Assembly: GCA_002238855.1 (NCBI GenBank)
Contig: MPND01000030.1
Location: forward strand, 1 to 45,856
Direction of reading: 5' to 3'
Source: SAR202 cluster bacterium bin90
Lineage (GTDB): Bacteria > Chloroflexota > Dehalococcoidia > Lucifugimonadales > JADFKI01
DNA: 45,856 nt
The stretch's first letter is position 1. The number at the start of each line of letters is the position of its first letter. The notes under the pieces are model-generated. The model was not told where the DNA came from and searched no databases. It was given only the letters and a program-made list of their open reading frames with translations. The translations under genes were made by a program, and so were the position numbers. This document shows positions 1 through 9,129 of the stretch, piece by piece.

Positions 1-2
1 TT

Positions 3-3000
3 TCCGGCGAAGTGTTTACTTTTAGCCTTGTGGGCGATGACGCCTACAAATACACGATAGATTCTCGCTCTGGCGAACTCTTTACTGCTGCATGGCTGGA
101 CTTCGAGACTGATGTGTCTGACACGATTTTCGTATTCGCGTCGAGTGAGACAGTGGAGGTGGGTCTCAATGTAACTGTAAATGTCGTGAATGTAGAAGAC
201 TCAGTGAGTACAGTGCAGGTCAGCAAGGCTAACCCAGTTCCGGGCGTTTATCAGGGCAACCCTGAGCACGCCTTAGATGAGTCCGTACCAAGTAATTTTG
301 TCGATACGGAATGGGCAAACTGGGGTACTATCCTGAGAATTGTCGTGAGAAGCGGGGCTCCTGATCCTGATTGCGGGACAGGATTGGACTGCGTTCGAAT
401 CCGGCTGGAGTCGGAAGAGGCCGAGGCCGTGCAGGAACTCGAAGCGATCAGGAGCGGCGAGCGCGGTATCCTGTACGTCGCCGGCGTGATGCTGGTGGCG
501 GCTGAGGGCGAAGATGAGGTCAAGGTTGAAATTACAGGAGCGGACCGCAATGTGATGGATTTACATCTCCTCGCCGTCGAGCGCGAAGACGAGGTGGAGA
601 TTACTTTCGGCAGGCTTCGTGACGCTATTGGAGTAGAGAACGAGACTCCAGAGTTTGATGACCTGGAGTTTGAGCAGGACCTGGACTTCGAGCGGGTGGA
701 TGTTGAGTTTACATTCGATGTAACGGACGCGTATTCGGGGATGCCGCGACCGGAGGACCTGTCGGACTTAGACGAGGATCAGAACTATATGCCTGTGACG
801 GCACTGGTGCATAACAGCCAATGCTACAGCAGCGTGGAATCAGAGGAGTCACTTGAAGGGGTGGAAGGGGTCGTACTGGAGGGTGGTCTAATTTACTGTG
901 ATGGCGTGCCGGAGATTTACCCAATTCGCGACGACAGAGACTTCGATGAGATAGATAATGGATACGAGGTCACGACTTCTCTGATTCTCGGGCAGGGTAT
1001 GACGTATTTCGTGACATTCATCGCCTGCGACAACGCAGGCAACTGCACCGTGTTTGACGCAGACGAGACCTCAAATGCATTGCTGCAGCGGATTGATACC
1101 CTGCAGGATGAACCAACTGACGCCTGCCTCTTTCCCCTCGCCGGAGACGGCATAATCGAGGGAATGTGGGATGGGACGTGCCCCTCTGGAAGGGAGCCTG
1201 AACCTTATGGGGGCAGCGGCGACAGGTACGCACGCTTTTACACATTTTCACTCGGCGCGACTTCCGAAGTGACCATCACCCTGACATCGGATGAGGATAC
1301 ATACCTGTACCTACTCGAGGGGGCCGCTAGGGATGGACTGGAGCTATTTGAGAACGATGACGTCGTCCCGACTCAAGATCTAAATTCCCGAATCGAGGCA
1401 ACTCTGGAGGCGAGCCAATACACGATCGAGGCGACGACATACCATAGCCAGAAGACGGGTGAGTTTACGCTGGCGGTGATCGGGATAGGCGGGGTGTCTT
1501 CCGATGCTGATTGCAGTTCGGGCGTAGCGGTTACCTATCCCGAGAGCAAGCCGGGACCTGTATCAGACTGTGAGGAGCTGCTGGCGGTGAGGGATAGGCT
1601 TGCGGGTACTGCTATTCTGAACTGGTCGACTGATGTTCCGATGGAGGAGTGGCAAGGCATTACTTTGAGCAACTCGCAGGGGCGTGTCGTCAAATTCAGT
1701 CTGGAGAGTTATGGACTTTCGGGTGAAATACCTCCTGAGTTGGGCAACATTCCCGCCCTAGATACCCTGAGCCTCTACGACAACGAACTTGTTGGTGAGA
1801 TACCCGCCTCATTGGGTAATCTTGAGAGCTTGGAATACTTGGACCTCGGATCCAACCGTCTCACCGGCGAGATTCCTGCGGCACTGGGGAACCTCGGCAA
1901 TCTCGAAGCGCTATATCTATCCGGCAACGACCTCACCGGTTGCATACCCAATGGACTGAGTGATATTAACGCCAACGACTTCAACGAACTTGGGCTGGAC
2001 TTCTGCGACGATGAGGTGGTGCCGCCGCCAACCGTGGATTCCTGCGCTGTGGATATGGGTGAGTTCGATTCCCGGCTTGAAGTCATAGATAACCACTGGG
2101 ATGTGGAGTGCAAGAGTGTTAACAGACCTGACGACGGTGCTTACTACGCGCGCTACTTCACCTTTGATCTGAAAGAGGAGGCAGATGTATCTGTCACAAT
2201 TGAGTCTGGTCATGACGCGTATGCTTACCTAATGGAGGGCGTGGGAGAGCGAGGCACAGTCCTATTCGAGGACGATGACACGAATGGCACTAATCCGCGA
2301 ATACGGACGACGCTACAGCCTGGCAGTTACACGGTGGAAGCGACGACTTACGAGATTGGAGTCGAGGGCGAGTTCAAAGTAAGTGTGGATACGGATGCGC
2401 TGAACGGGCGGCCTCCGGTGACCTGCCTTACGCCAATTCCAAGCAATTGGCCCTCTTCGTATTTCGACTTGAACTTCCATATGGAGACAGATTGCAGTTC
2501 GGTGAACCGACCATCGGACAGCGAATATAATGCCAGCTACTTTACATTTGAAGTGAAGTTCCCCGCGGTCGTGTCGGTCCGGTTGGATTCGGACGAAGAC
2601 GGTTACCTTTACCTGCTGGAGGGCGAGGATGTGAGGGGCAGAGTGCTGTTTGAAGACGATGATTCGGTGGGGCGGAACCCCAGGATTGAGGAATCCCTGC
2701 AGCCTGGCGTTTACACCATCGAGGCGACAACTTACGCGCCAGGTATCACCGGGGAGTTCGCTATGGAGATTCGAGTCTTCTCGAAAGCTGGAGAGGAGTG
2801 TCTGCACGGGGACGCATTGACCGGCCTGGACGATGTGTATCTCTTCAACGACTGTGCGATGCTGCTGGACGCAAAGTATGTACTGGCAGCGGAGCCAGTT
2901 CTGAACTGGTCAGCCGATGTTCCAATAAAAGAGTGGGAGGGCATAGGAATCAGCGGAAACCCGCCGCGTGTGACGGAAATCGATCTTAAGGGCCGAGATC

Positions 3001-5129
3001 TGAAGGGTGAAGTACCGTTGGCGCTGAGTAACCTGCGGCGACTTGAGCGTCTTGTCCTGCGCGGCAATTCATTGACCGGTGAGATACCCAGCTTCGGCAA
3101 TTCCGCCAGTCTCGAAATTCTGGACCTCGGAGCCAATAGGTTGAATGGTGAATTGGATCCGAGCCTGGGCAGGCTTACTGAACTGGAGCGGCTGACCCTC
3201 TACCGCAATAAGCTGAGCGGGGAGATTCCACCTGAACTCGGGGATCTGAAGAATCTCAGAGGACTTGCCCTTGAGCGGAACAGGCTCAGTGGGGAGATTC
3301 CGCACACACTGGGCGGACTTGAGAGCATGGACACAATGGATCTCTCGAATAACCGGCTCGTCGGGGAAATTCCATCTGAACTAGCTGAGATTCCGAACCT
3401 CTATGGCTTGTTCCTCTCCGGGAATAACCTCACGGGATGTATCCCGGTGGGGCTACGGGATGTGCATGAGGAAGACTTCGGTGATTTGGGGCTGCCGTTC
3501 TGCCCGCCGCCGTTCACGGAGGACTGCCTTGAGCCGTTGCCGGCGGTTAGCGCAATCACGATTCGAGATACATGGGGAGGTGGCTGCAGATCCGGAAGTG
3601 GAGACTTACTTGCCAGGTTCTATACATTGTCATTGGACGCACCAACTCTTGTTGGGCTAGGTTTATCCACAGGCCACGGGGGCTACTTGTTCGTCCGTGA
3701 AGGGGAAAGAAGGGACGGCCGCGCCGTTGAGGTGGTGAGCGATTCCAGGGACATAGTCTATACCGTGGTGAATTTGCGATCTGGCGAATATACGATTGAA
3801 GTAGCCGACGATCCCTGGAATGAGAACGGTGACTTTTCCCTGATGATGAGAATTATGGAAGAGGTTCCGTCGCGGGACGAAAAGGACATTAGCGCTCTGA
3901 TGGCCCTTTATCTCTCAACCGATGGAGACGGCTGGAACAGGAGCGACAACTGGTTGACCGATAGACCGCCTAATGAATGGCATGGCGTGGTAGCTGACAC
4001 CAGGGGAAGGATTGTCGATCTGCGGCTCGGGGGAAACGGCCTGAAATACCGACTTCCGCCTGAACTGGGCTTGTTGACCGAATTGAGGTACCTACATCTT
4101 GAAAACAATGTGCTGGTGGGAGAGATTCCACCAAAACTGGGCAAGCTGCTGAACCTGCGAGAGTTGCGGCTGAGTTTCACTAATCTGACCGGGCAGATCC
4201 CCGCAGAATTAAGTTACCTCACAAAGCTCGAGCAACTGCACCTAAATGACAATGACCTGTGGGGAGAGATACCTGCCCAAATGGGCAAATTGACGAAACT
4301 CAGGCAGTTTCTTCTTGGCAACAACGAGCTGTCCGGTGAGATACCAGGGGAACTGGACGGGCTGACGAATGTCACGACATTTTCGCTTACGGTCAATAAT
4401 CTGAGCGGAGAGATTCCGGCGAGCCTTGGATTGCTGGCCAATTTAGCGCGAATGGATCTTTCGCACAACGGGCTACGAGGCGAGATACCAGAGGAACTAT
4501 CGAAACTCAGCCGTCTCGAAGATCTTTTGCTAGGAGGCAATTTCCTCAACGGTTCGATTCCCAATTCGCTGGGGGATTTGCGAAGCCTGCGGGTACTTGA
4601 CCTCACTAACAACAGGCTGACAGGGGAAATACCGCCAGAACTGGGGAAGCTCACCAATCTCGAAATATTGAATCTTGGAGGCTGCAATGGGCTGACGGGC
4701 GAAATCCCCGTAGAAATCGCTGGGCTGACGAACTTGCAGGAGCTTAACCTATACAGCAATAGCCTGGATGGCGAAATCCCAAGGGAACTGGCAAATCTTT
4801 CGCAGTTAAGGGACCTCAAACTCTACAGGAACCGCCTTACTGGTAATATTCCTGCGGAACTTGGGAAACTGACCGAACTTGAGATACTCTACCTGAGCTT
4901 CAACGAGCTGAAAGGCAACATACCGTCAGACCTCGGCAACCTGCATGAGTTGAGACAGTTGGACCTGGAGGAGAACCTGCTGACGGGAGAGATTCCGAAA
5001 TCTCTGGCGGAACTGAACCATCTGGAGTATTCAGATTTCAGACGAAACGAACTCACGGGATGCATTCCCTTCGGTATGAGAGGTATCATCGAGACCGATC
5101 CTGTGCTGCCGGTATGCGCGGCGCCGTAA
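3..5129 (+). CDS. giant modular leucine-rich-repeat / PPC-domain protein, 5' end cut off by the window
   Basis: The reading frame is open from base 3, before the first possible start (GTG at 12), and the first residues read like the middle of a cadherin-type beta domain (FTFSLVGDDA ... GELFTAAWLDFE). The start therefore lies outside the window. Counting from base 12: residues 1-60 are cadherin-like and 60-365 are an acidic stretch of unrecognised beta-rich sequence. Four pre-peptidase C-terminal (PPC)-like domains lie near 369-500, 675-795, 803-923 and 1170-1280, each with a 'YLYLLEG'-like and a 'YTIEATTY'-like core. Three blocks of plant-type LRRs (LxxLxLxxNxLxGEIPxxLG) lie near 523-664, 930-1165 and 1290-1705. 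Each block ends in 'LTGCIP' followed by a second cysteine, a disulfide-type C-cap. No C-terminal anchor is seen. It is probably a secreted or surface binding protein; the ligand is unknown. Confidence 0.85.
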   Translation, partial: SGEVFTFSLVGDDAYKYTIDSRSGELFTAAWLDFETDVSDTIFVFASSETVEVGLNVTVNVVNVEDSVSTVQVSKANPVPGVYQGNPEHALDESVPSNFVDTEWANWGTILRIVVRSGAPDPDCGTGLDCVRIRLESEEAEAVQELEAIRSGERGILYVAGVMLVAAEGEDEVKVEITGADRNVMDLHLLAVEREDEVEITFGRLRDAIGVENETPEFDDLEFEQDLDFERVDVEFTFDVTDAYSGMPRPEDLSDLDEDQNYMPVTALVHNSQCYSSVESEESLEGVEGVVLEGGLIYCDGVPEIYPIRDDRDFDEIDNGYEVTTSLILGQGMTYFVTFIACDNAGNCTVFDADETSNALLQRIDTLQDEPTDACLFPLAGDGIIEGMWDGTCPSGREPEPYGGSGDRYARFYTFSLGATSEVTITLTSDEDTYLYLLEGAARDGLELFENDDVVPTQDLNSRIEATLEASQYTIEATTYHSQKTGEFTLAVIGIGGVSSDADCSSGVAVTYPESKPGPVSDCEELLAVRDRLAGTAILNWSTDVPMEEWQGITLSNSQGRVVKFSLESYGLSGEIPPELGNIPALDTLSLYDNELVGEIPASLGNLESLEYLDLGSNRLTGEIPAALGNLGNLEALYLSGNDLTGCIPNGLSDINANDFNELGLDFCDDEVVPPPTVDSCAVDMGEFDSRLEVIDNHWDVECKSVNRPDDGAYYARYFTFDLKEEADVSVTIESGHDAYAYLMEGVGERGTVLFEDDDTNGTNPRIRTTLQPGSYTVEATTYEIGVEGEFKVSVDTDALNGRPPVTCLTPIPSNWPSSYFDLNFHMETDCSSVNRPSDSEYNASYFTFEVKFPAVVSVRLDSDEDGYLYLLEGEDVRGRVLFEDDDSVGRNPRIEESLQPGVYTIEATTYAPGITGEFAMEIRVFSKAGEECLHGDALTGLDDVYLFNDCAMLLDAKYVLAAEPVLNWSADVPIKEWEGIGISGNPPRVTEIDLKGRDLKGEVPLALSNLRRLERLVLRGNSLTGEIPSFGNSASLEILDLGANRLNGELDPSLGRLTELERLTLYRNKLSGEIPPELGDLKNLRGLALERNRLSGEIPHTLGGLESMDTMDLSNNRLVGEIPSELAEIPNLYGLFLSGNNLTGCIPVGLRDVHEEDFGDLGLPFCPPPFTEDCLEPLPAVSAITIRDTWGGGCRSGSGDLLARFYTLSLDAPTLVGLGLSTGHGGYLFVREGERRDGRAVEVVSDSRDIVYTVVNLRSGEYTIEVADDPWNENGDFSLMMRIMEEVPSRDEKDISALMALYLSTDGDGWNRSDNWLTDRPPNEWHGVVADTRGRIVDLRLGGNGLKYRLPPELGLLTELRYLHLENNVLVGEIPPKLGKLLNLRELRLSFTNLTGQIPAELSYLTKLEQLHLNDNDLWGEIPAQMGKLTKLRQFLLGNNELSGEIPGELDGLTNVTTFSLTVNNLSGEIPASLGLLANLARMDLSHNGLRGEIPEELSKLSRLEDLLLGGNFLNGSIPNSLGDLRSLRVLDLTNNRLTGEIPPELGKLTNLEILNLGGCNGLTGEIPVEIAGLTNLQELNLYSNSLDGEIPRELANLSQLRDLKLYRNRLTGNIPAELGKLTELEILYLSFNELKGNIPSDLGNLHELRQLDLEENLLTGEIPKSLAELNHLEYSDFRRNELTGCIPFGMRGIIETDPVLPVCAAP

Positions 5130-5306
5130 ATCCAGCATGACCTTCACTTCCTAAGCCACCTGACGCCACTTTTCAGGAGGATAAGTAAGATGTATTGAGC
5201 CGTCCCCTCTATGCGGTTACGATGCAATGGAGGGCGAATTAATCTTGTGAAGGCAGGCGCGATGTGATAACTTTTAGCAGTCATTTCTTCGTATGAGGTT
5301 TCGAGT

Positions 5307-6986
5307 ATGTTCGACCATGATGTGCTTATAATCGGCGCGGGCCTGGCTGGCATGCGCGCTGCTCTTTCCGCTGTGGAGGCAGGCGCGGATGTCGCGGTCG
5401 TAACCAAAGTGCATCCGGTGCGCAGCCACTCCAACGCTGCGCAGGGGGGCATCAATGCCGCTCTTACTGACCGTGGAGACGATTGGCGGGAGCATGCCTA
5501 CGACACAATTAAAGGCAGCGACTACCTGGGAGACCAGGACGCTATCGCTGTCATGTGCCGTGAGGCAGGCGATGAAGTGATTGCCATGGAACACATGGGC
5601 GTCATTTTCAACCGTGATGACGAAGGGCGCCTAGGCACTCGCGCATTCGGCGGTCAGAGGCAGGCGCGCACATTCTTCGTCTCGGACTTCACCGGGCAGG
5701 CGCTCCTTCATGTATTGTTTGAACAGGTAATGAAGGCCGGTGTTCGGATTTATGAGGAATGGTTCCTGTTGTCGCTCATCGTCGAGGACGGCGAGTGTGC
5801 GGGCGCGGTCATCATGGAAATTCGCAGCGGTGAAATCCATGTAGTGCGATCGAAGACAGTCATCATTGCTTCCGGTGGGCTTGGTCGTGTTTTTGAGCCG
5901 AGTACCAACGCTCTGATATGCACGGGCGACGGTATGTCCGCCGCTTACCAAGTAGGCGCTTTGCTGATGGACATGGAAATGGTGCAGTACCATCCCACTA
6001 CGCTCAAGGGTAGCGGCGTGCTAATCACTGAAGGCGCGCGCGGTGAGGGTGCTTACCTGCTGAACTCCAAGGGCGACCGTTTCATGGAGCGATATGCTCC
6101 GAATATGATGGAACTTGCATCGCGGGATGTGGTGTCGCGCGCCGAGCAGACCGAAATCAACGAGGGCAGGGGTATTGACGGCTGCGTGCTTCTGGACGTG
6201 CGGCATCTCGGCGAGGCGGTCATAAACGAGCGACTGAGCCAGATACGCGAGATCGGCCGCGACTTCGCCAATGTTGACCTGCTACACGAGCCGATTCCCA
6301 TCCGTCCTGGCATGCACTACCAGATGGGCGGAATCAAGACTGATGTAGATGGTCAGACCGAGGTCCCGGGGCTGTATGCTGCAGGTGAAGCGGCTTGTGT
6401 AAGCGTCCATGGTGGTAACAGACTTGGCGCAAACTCACTTCTTGATACGCTGGTATTCGGAAGGCGCTCGGGTGAGCACGCCGCAGAAGTTGCGAAATCG
6501 AAGGGGCACGGCACTACAGTGTCCGACGCTTCCGCGGATGGCGACCGCCTGAATATCCAGCGACTTCTGGATAATGACAGCAGTGGAGAAATGTTCGGCA
6601 AGATACGGCGAGAAATGGGCGACACGATGAACGAACATCTAGCCGTTTACCGTGAGCAGAACGGCATGGAGACGGCGCTCGGTGAGCTGCGTGGTCTGAG
6701 AGAGCGCTATAACAACGTTGTTGTGCCAGATAAGAGTAAGACATTCAACACAAACCTGCTGTTCACCTTGGAGCTGGGCTTTATGATGGACTGCGCTGAG
6801 GCGATTGCGCTTTCAGCGATTGAGCGTAAGGAGAGCAGGGGAGCGCATACGCGGACTGACGCGCCAGACAGGGACGACGAGAACTGGCTGCGACACATTC
6901 TGGTGAAGCATACTGACGACGGACCTGAGGTTGAATACCTGCCCGTGGTCATTACAGACTGGGAGCCTCAGGTTCGCAGCTACTAG
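5307..6986 (+). CDS. sdhA: succinate dehydrogenase / fumarate reductase flavoprotein subunit
   Basis: The 559-residue protein oxidises succinate to fumarate, or the reverse, with FAD. A Rossmann dinucleotide motif GAGLAGM lies at residues 11-17. His41 in RSHSNAAQGG is the expected covalent FAD attachment residue. The substrate-site segment HPTTLKGSG...TEGARGEG and the FAD-binding HGGNRLGANSLLD stretch are both present. An AGG lies eight bases before the ATG. It is followed by sdhB (65-base gap) and an sdhE-type gene. No cytochrome b membrane subunits lie in the window, so the enzyme is probably the E-type complex that relies on SdhE for quinone or membrane contact. Assignment to the family is firm; direction of the reaction in vivo cannot be told from sequence. 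Confidence 0.95.
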   Translation: MFDHDVLIIGAGLAGMRAALSAVEAGADVAVVTKVHPVRSHSNAAQGGINAALTDRGDDWREHAYDTIKGSDYLGDQDAIAVMCREAGDEVIAMEHMGVIFNRDDEGRLGTRAFGGQRQARTFFVSDFTGQALLHVLFEQVMKAGVRIYEEWFLLSLIVEDGECAGAVIMEIRSGEIHVVRSKTVIIASGGLGRVFEPSTNALICTGDGMSAAYQVGALLMDMEMVQYHPTTLKGSGVLITEGARGEGAYLLNSKGDRFMERYAPNMMELASRDVVSRAEQTEINEGRGIDGCVLLDVRHLGEAVINERLSQIREIGRDFANVDLLHEPIPIRPGMHYQMGGIKTDVDGQTEVPGLYAAGEAACVSVHGGNRLGANSLLDTLVFGRRSGEHAAEVAKSKGHGTTVSDASADGDRLNIQRLLDNDSSGEMFGKIRREMGDTMNEHLAVYREQNGMETALGELRGLRERYNNVVVPDKSKTFNTNLLFTLELGFMMDCAEAIALSAIERKESRGAHTRTDAPDRDDENWLRHILVKHTDDGPEVEYLPVVITDWEPQVRSY

Positions 6987-7051
6987 CTGTTCAGCGGTCG
7001 AACTGAGCCGGCGAAGCGGTTTCTCAATCGGCTCCTAAGAGGATGAATTAG

Positions 7052-8023
7052 ATGGAAATAACCTTTAGCGTCAAGAGATTCAACCCAGAAGATGGCAACC
7101 ACAGTGCACGGTTTCAGTCATACAAGTTGGAGTTGGACGACTCTGCCACGGTACTTGACGCGCTGATTCAGATTCGCGAGGAGATAGACGGCAGTCTGAC
7201 TCTTCGGTGTTCCTGCCGCAGCGCAATTTGCGGCTCCTGCGGAATGCGCATCAACGGTCAGGCAGGTCTAGCCTGCAACACAAAGGTCATCGATGTTATG
7301 CGAGACGGCAAACCAATTGTCGTTGAGCCGATGGGCAATATGCCCGTTGTCAAGGATCTAGTGACCGACATGGCCATTCACTGGGATAAAGTCAAAGCCA
7401 TTCAGCCCTGGATGCAGCACAGCGGTCCTGAGCCGGAAGCGGAGCACATCGCGCCGAACGAGGACATGGTTCATTTGGCGGGGGTGATGAGCTGCATAAT
7501 GTGTGGAGCATGTGTGTCAGACTGCACATCTCTGGAAGTGGACAAGAACTTCGTGGGGCCGGCCGCACTCGCCAAGGCATACAGATTTGTGGCTGACCCG
7601 CGGGACGACGCTGATGCCTCGCGCCTTGGCAGTTTGAACGAGTATGGCGGTATTTGGGACTGTACCCGTTGTATGCAATGTGTTGAAGTCTGTCCCAAGG
7701 GAGTTGCGCCGATGGATCGCATAATGTCATTGCGGGACAAGGCGATAGAGGCGGGATACACGAACACCTACGGAGCTCGCCACGCTGAAGCATTTGCCAG
7801 TTCGGTGGAGCATAGCGGCTGGCTGGATGAGACGAGCCTTGTTGTCAATACATTCGGCAAGACGAACTTCAAAGAGATGATCAAGCTCATCCCGGTCGCC
7901 GCCCGCTCATTCAAAGTAGGCAAGGTTCCGCCGCTGATTCACAAGAAGCGCCCGGGCGCCGAAAACGTGCAGCGCATTTTCGAAAAAGTTGAAAACCGCG
8001 AAAAGGTTGAAAGTAGGAAATGA
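7052..8023 (+). CDS. sdhB: succinate dehydrogenase iron-sulfur subunit
   Basis: This 323-residue electron-transfer subunit passes electrons from SdhA flavin toward quinone. The N-terminal ferredoxin domain has the [2Fe-2S] cysteines C55, C60, C63 and C75 (CSCRSAICGSCG...C). The C-terminal domain has two cysteine clusters, CIMCGACVSDC near residue 148 and CTRCMQCVEVCPKG near residue 203, for the remaining Fe-S clusters. It is longer than the usual 240-260 residues because of a basic C-terminal tail of about 75 residues. A GAGGATGAATTAG leader supports the ATG. Its stop overlaps the start of the next gene in ATGA, indicating translational coupling to the SdhE-type subunit. Confidence 0.95.
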   Translation: MEITFSVKRFNPEDGNHSARFQSYKLELDDSATVLDALIQIREEIDGSLTLRCSCRSAICGSCGMRINGQAGLACNTKVIDVMRDGKPIVVEPMGNMPVVKDLVTDMAIHWDKVKAIQPWMQHSGPEPEAEHIAPNEDMVHLAGVMSCIMCGACVSDCTSLEVDKNFVGPAALAKAYRFVADPRDDADASRLGSLNEYGGIWDCTRCMQCVEVCPKGVAPMDRIMSLRDKAIEAGYTNTYGARHAEAFASSVEHSGWLDETSLVVNTFGKTNFKEMIKLIPVAARSFKVGKVPPLIHKKRPGAENVQRIFEKVENREKVESRK

Positions 8024-8910
8024 AGTACGCATTCTACCCGGGATGTGTAGCGCAAGGCGCTGCTCCCGAACTCTATAGCTCGACAATAGAAGTATGCCGC
8101 CTCCTCGGCATTGAGTTGGATGATGCGCCTATGCGGAGCGCATCCTGCACAGGGGCGGGTGTGCTTCAGGAGAAGAACCTGCGTCTTGGAGATACTCTGA
8201 ACGCGCGCAATTTCGCGCTCGCGGAGCGTTCCGGTCTGCCGCTCCTGACGATATGCAGCACTTGCCAGGGCGTTATGTCGCAGGCGAATCAGCGTTTGAC
8301 GTCAGACTCAGATTACCTGTCGTCAGTCAACGAAGATCTCGAAGAAGAAGGTCTGGAGTACAAAGGAACGGCTGACCCCAAGCACTTGCTCTGGATTATT
8401 GTAGAAGATGTCGGCATCGACAAGCTGAAGTCGATGGTAGTGCGGCCGCTGACGGGATTCAAGGCGGCGCCCTTCTATGGCTGCTACCTGGTGCGCCCAA
8501 GTTCGGCGCTGGGATTCGCGGAGAACCCGGAACGGTCGGATGCGCTCGAGCAGGTGATCGAGGCTCTGGGTGCAACAGTTGTTGACTTTCCCGGCAAGAA
8601 TCTCTGCTGCGGCTTCCCGATTCTGACTATTAACCAGACGAATTCGCTGAAGATGGTGTCAAATCATACTTTGGACGCGAAAGACAGGGGGGCGGATGCT
8701 ATGGTGACGCCTTGCCCGCTCTGCCACCTTAATCTCGACGGTTATCAGCCGGAAGCAGCAAAGCAGGCTCAGCAGCCGATTGATCTGCCAATCATGCACC
8801 TGCCGCAGATGATCGGTCTCGCGCTGGGCATAGATCCAGCAGCGATGCGCCTGAACAAGCACATCGTCTCCACGCAAAGGATGCTTTCCACAATAGGTGT
8901 GTCGCCTTAG
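8020..8910 (+). CDS. SdhE/HdrB-like CCG-domain subunit of succinate dehydrogenase
   Basis: This 296-residue protein carries two cysteine-rich CCG-type domains, the family that includes heterodisulfide reductase HdrB and the SdhE (SdhC-like) subunit of E-type succinate:quinone reductases. The second domain is intact, with FYGCYL, NLCCGFP near residue 196 and PCPLCHLN near 230. The first is degenerate: FYPGCVAQG is followed by SCTGAG where CCGA is usual, then CSTCQG. In characterised homologues these domains bind an unusual Fe-S cluster and sit between SdhB and the quinone or membrane. No transmembrane helix is evident. The gene overlaps sdhB by four bases and ends against a convergent zinc-ribbon gene, so it closes the sdh operon. 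Confidence 0.85.
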   Translation: MKYAFYPGCVAQGAAPELYSSTIEVCRLLGIELDDAPMRSASCTGAGVLQEKNLRLGDTLNARNFALAERSGLPLLTICSTCQGVMSQANQRLTSDSDYLSSVNEDLEEEGLEYKGTADPKHLLWIIVEDVGIDKLKSMVVRPLTGFKAAPFYGCYLVRPSSALGFAENPERSDALEQVIEALGATVVDFPGKNLCCGFPILTINQTNSLKMVSNHTLDAKDRGADAMVTPCPLCHLNLDGYQPEAAKQAQQPIDLPIMHLPQMIGLALGIDPAAMRLNKHIVSTQRMLSTIGVSP

Positions 8911-9098
8911 GTTCCGCACACCTCGTCGATTAGCTCCTCTGCCCACGCCTTGAGTTCGTCGTAAATGTCCTCGCCACAGCGGGGGCATTCCAGGTCGCCA
9001 AAGCGCACTCTGACACCGCATTCTGGGCAATTCTGTGGATTGGCAAGGGCGTTCATCACTAGCTGTATTTGCTCTTCATTTGCCATGATTGTGGTCAA
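8907..9098 (-). CDS. small zinc-ribbon protein, function unknown
   Basis: The 63-residue protein has two CxxC knuckles (CPECG and CPRCG, 13 residues apart), typical of a zinc ribbon, followed by an acidic helix rich in Glu and Asp. The first in-frame ATG lies near 9098; a second ATG five residues in (MANEEQIQ) could be the true start. It is convergent with the sdh operon: its stop codon overlaps the last bases of the SdhE-type gene. It is last in a long minus-strand gene series. Family resemblance is only to generic zinc-ribbon domains, so no specific function is proposed. Confidence 0.65.
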   Translation of the reverse strand: MTTIMANEEQIQLVMNALANPQNCPECGVRVRFGDLECPRCGEDIYDELKAWAEELIDEVCGT

Positions 9099-9129
9099 TC
9101 CTCGAGTTACTAGACTTTTCTCAATTGAT

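Noticed and set aside
4214..4819. 201-codon minus-strand frame inside the LRR gene
   Set aside because: Its Ser/Leu/Pro repeats are the antisense image of the LRR repeats.
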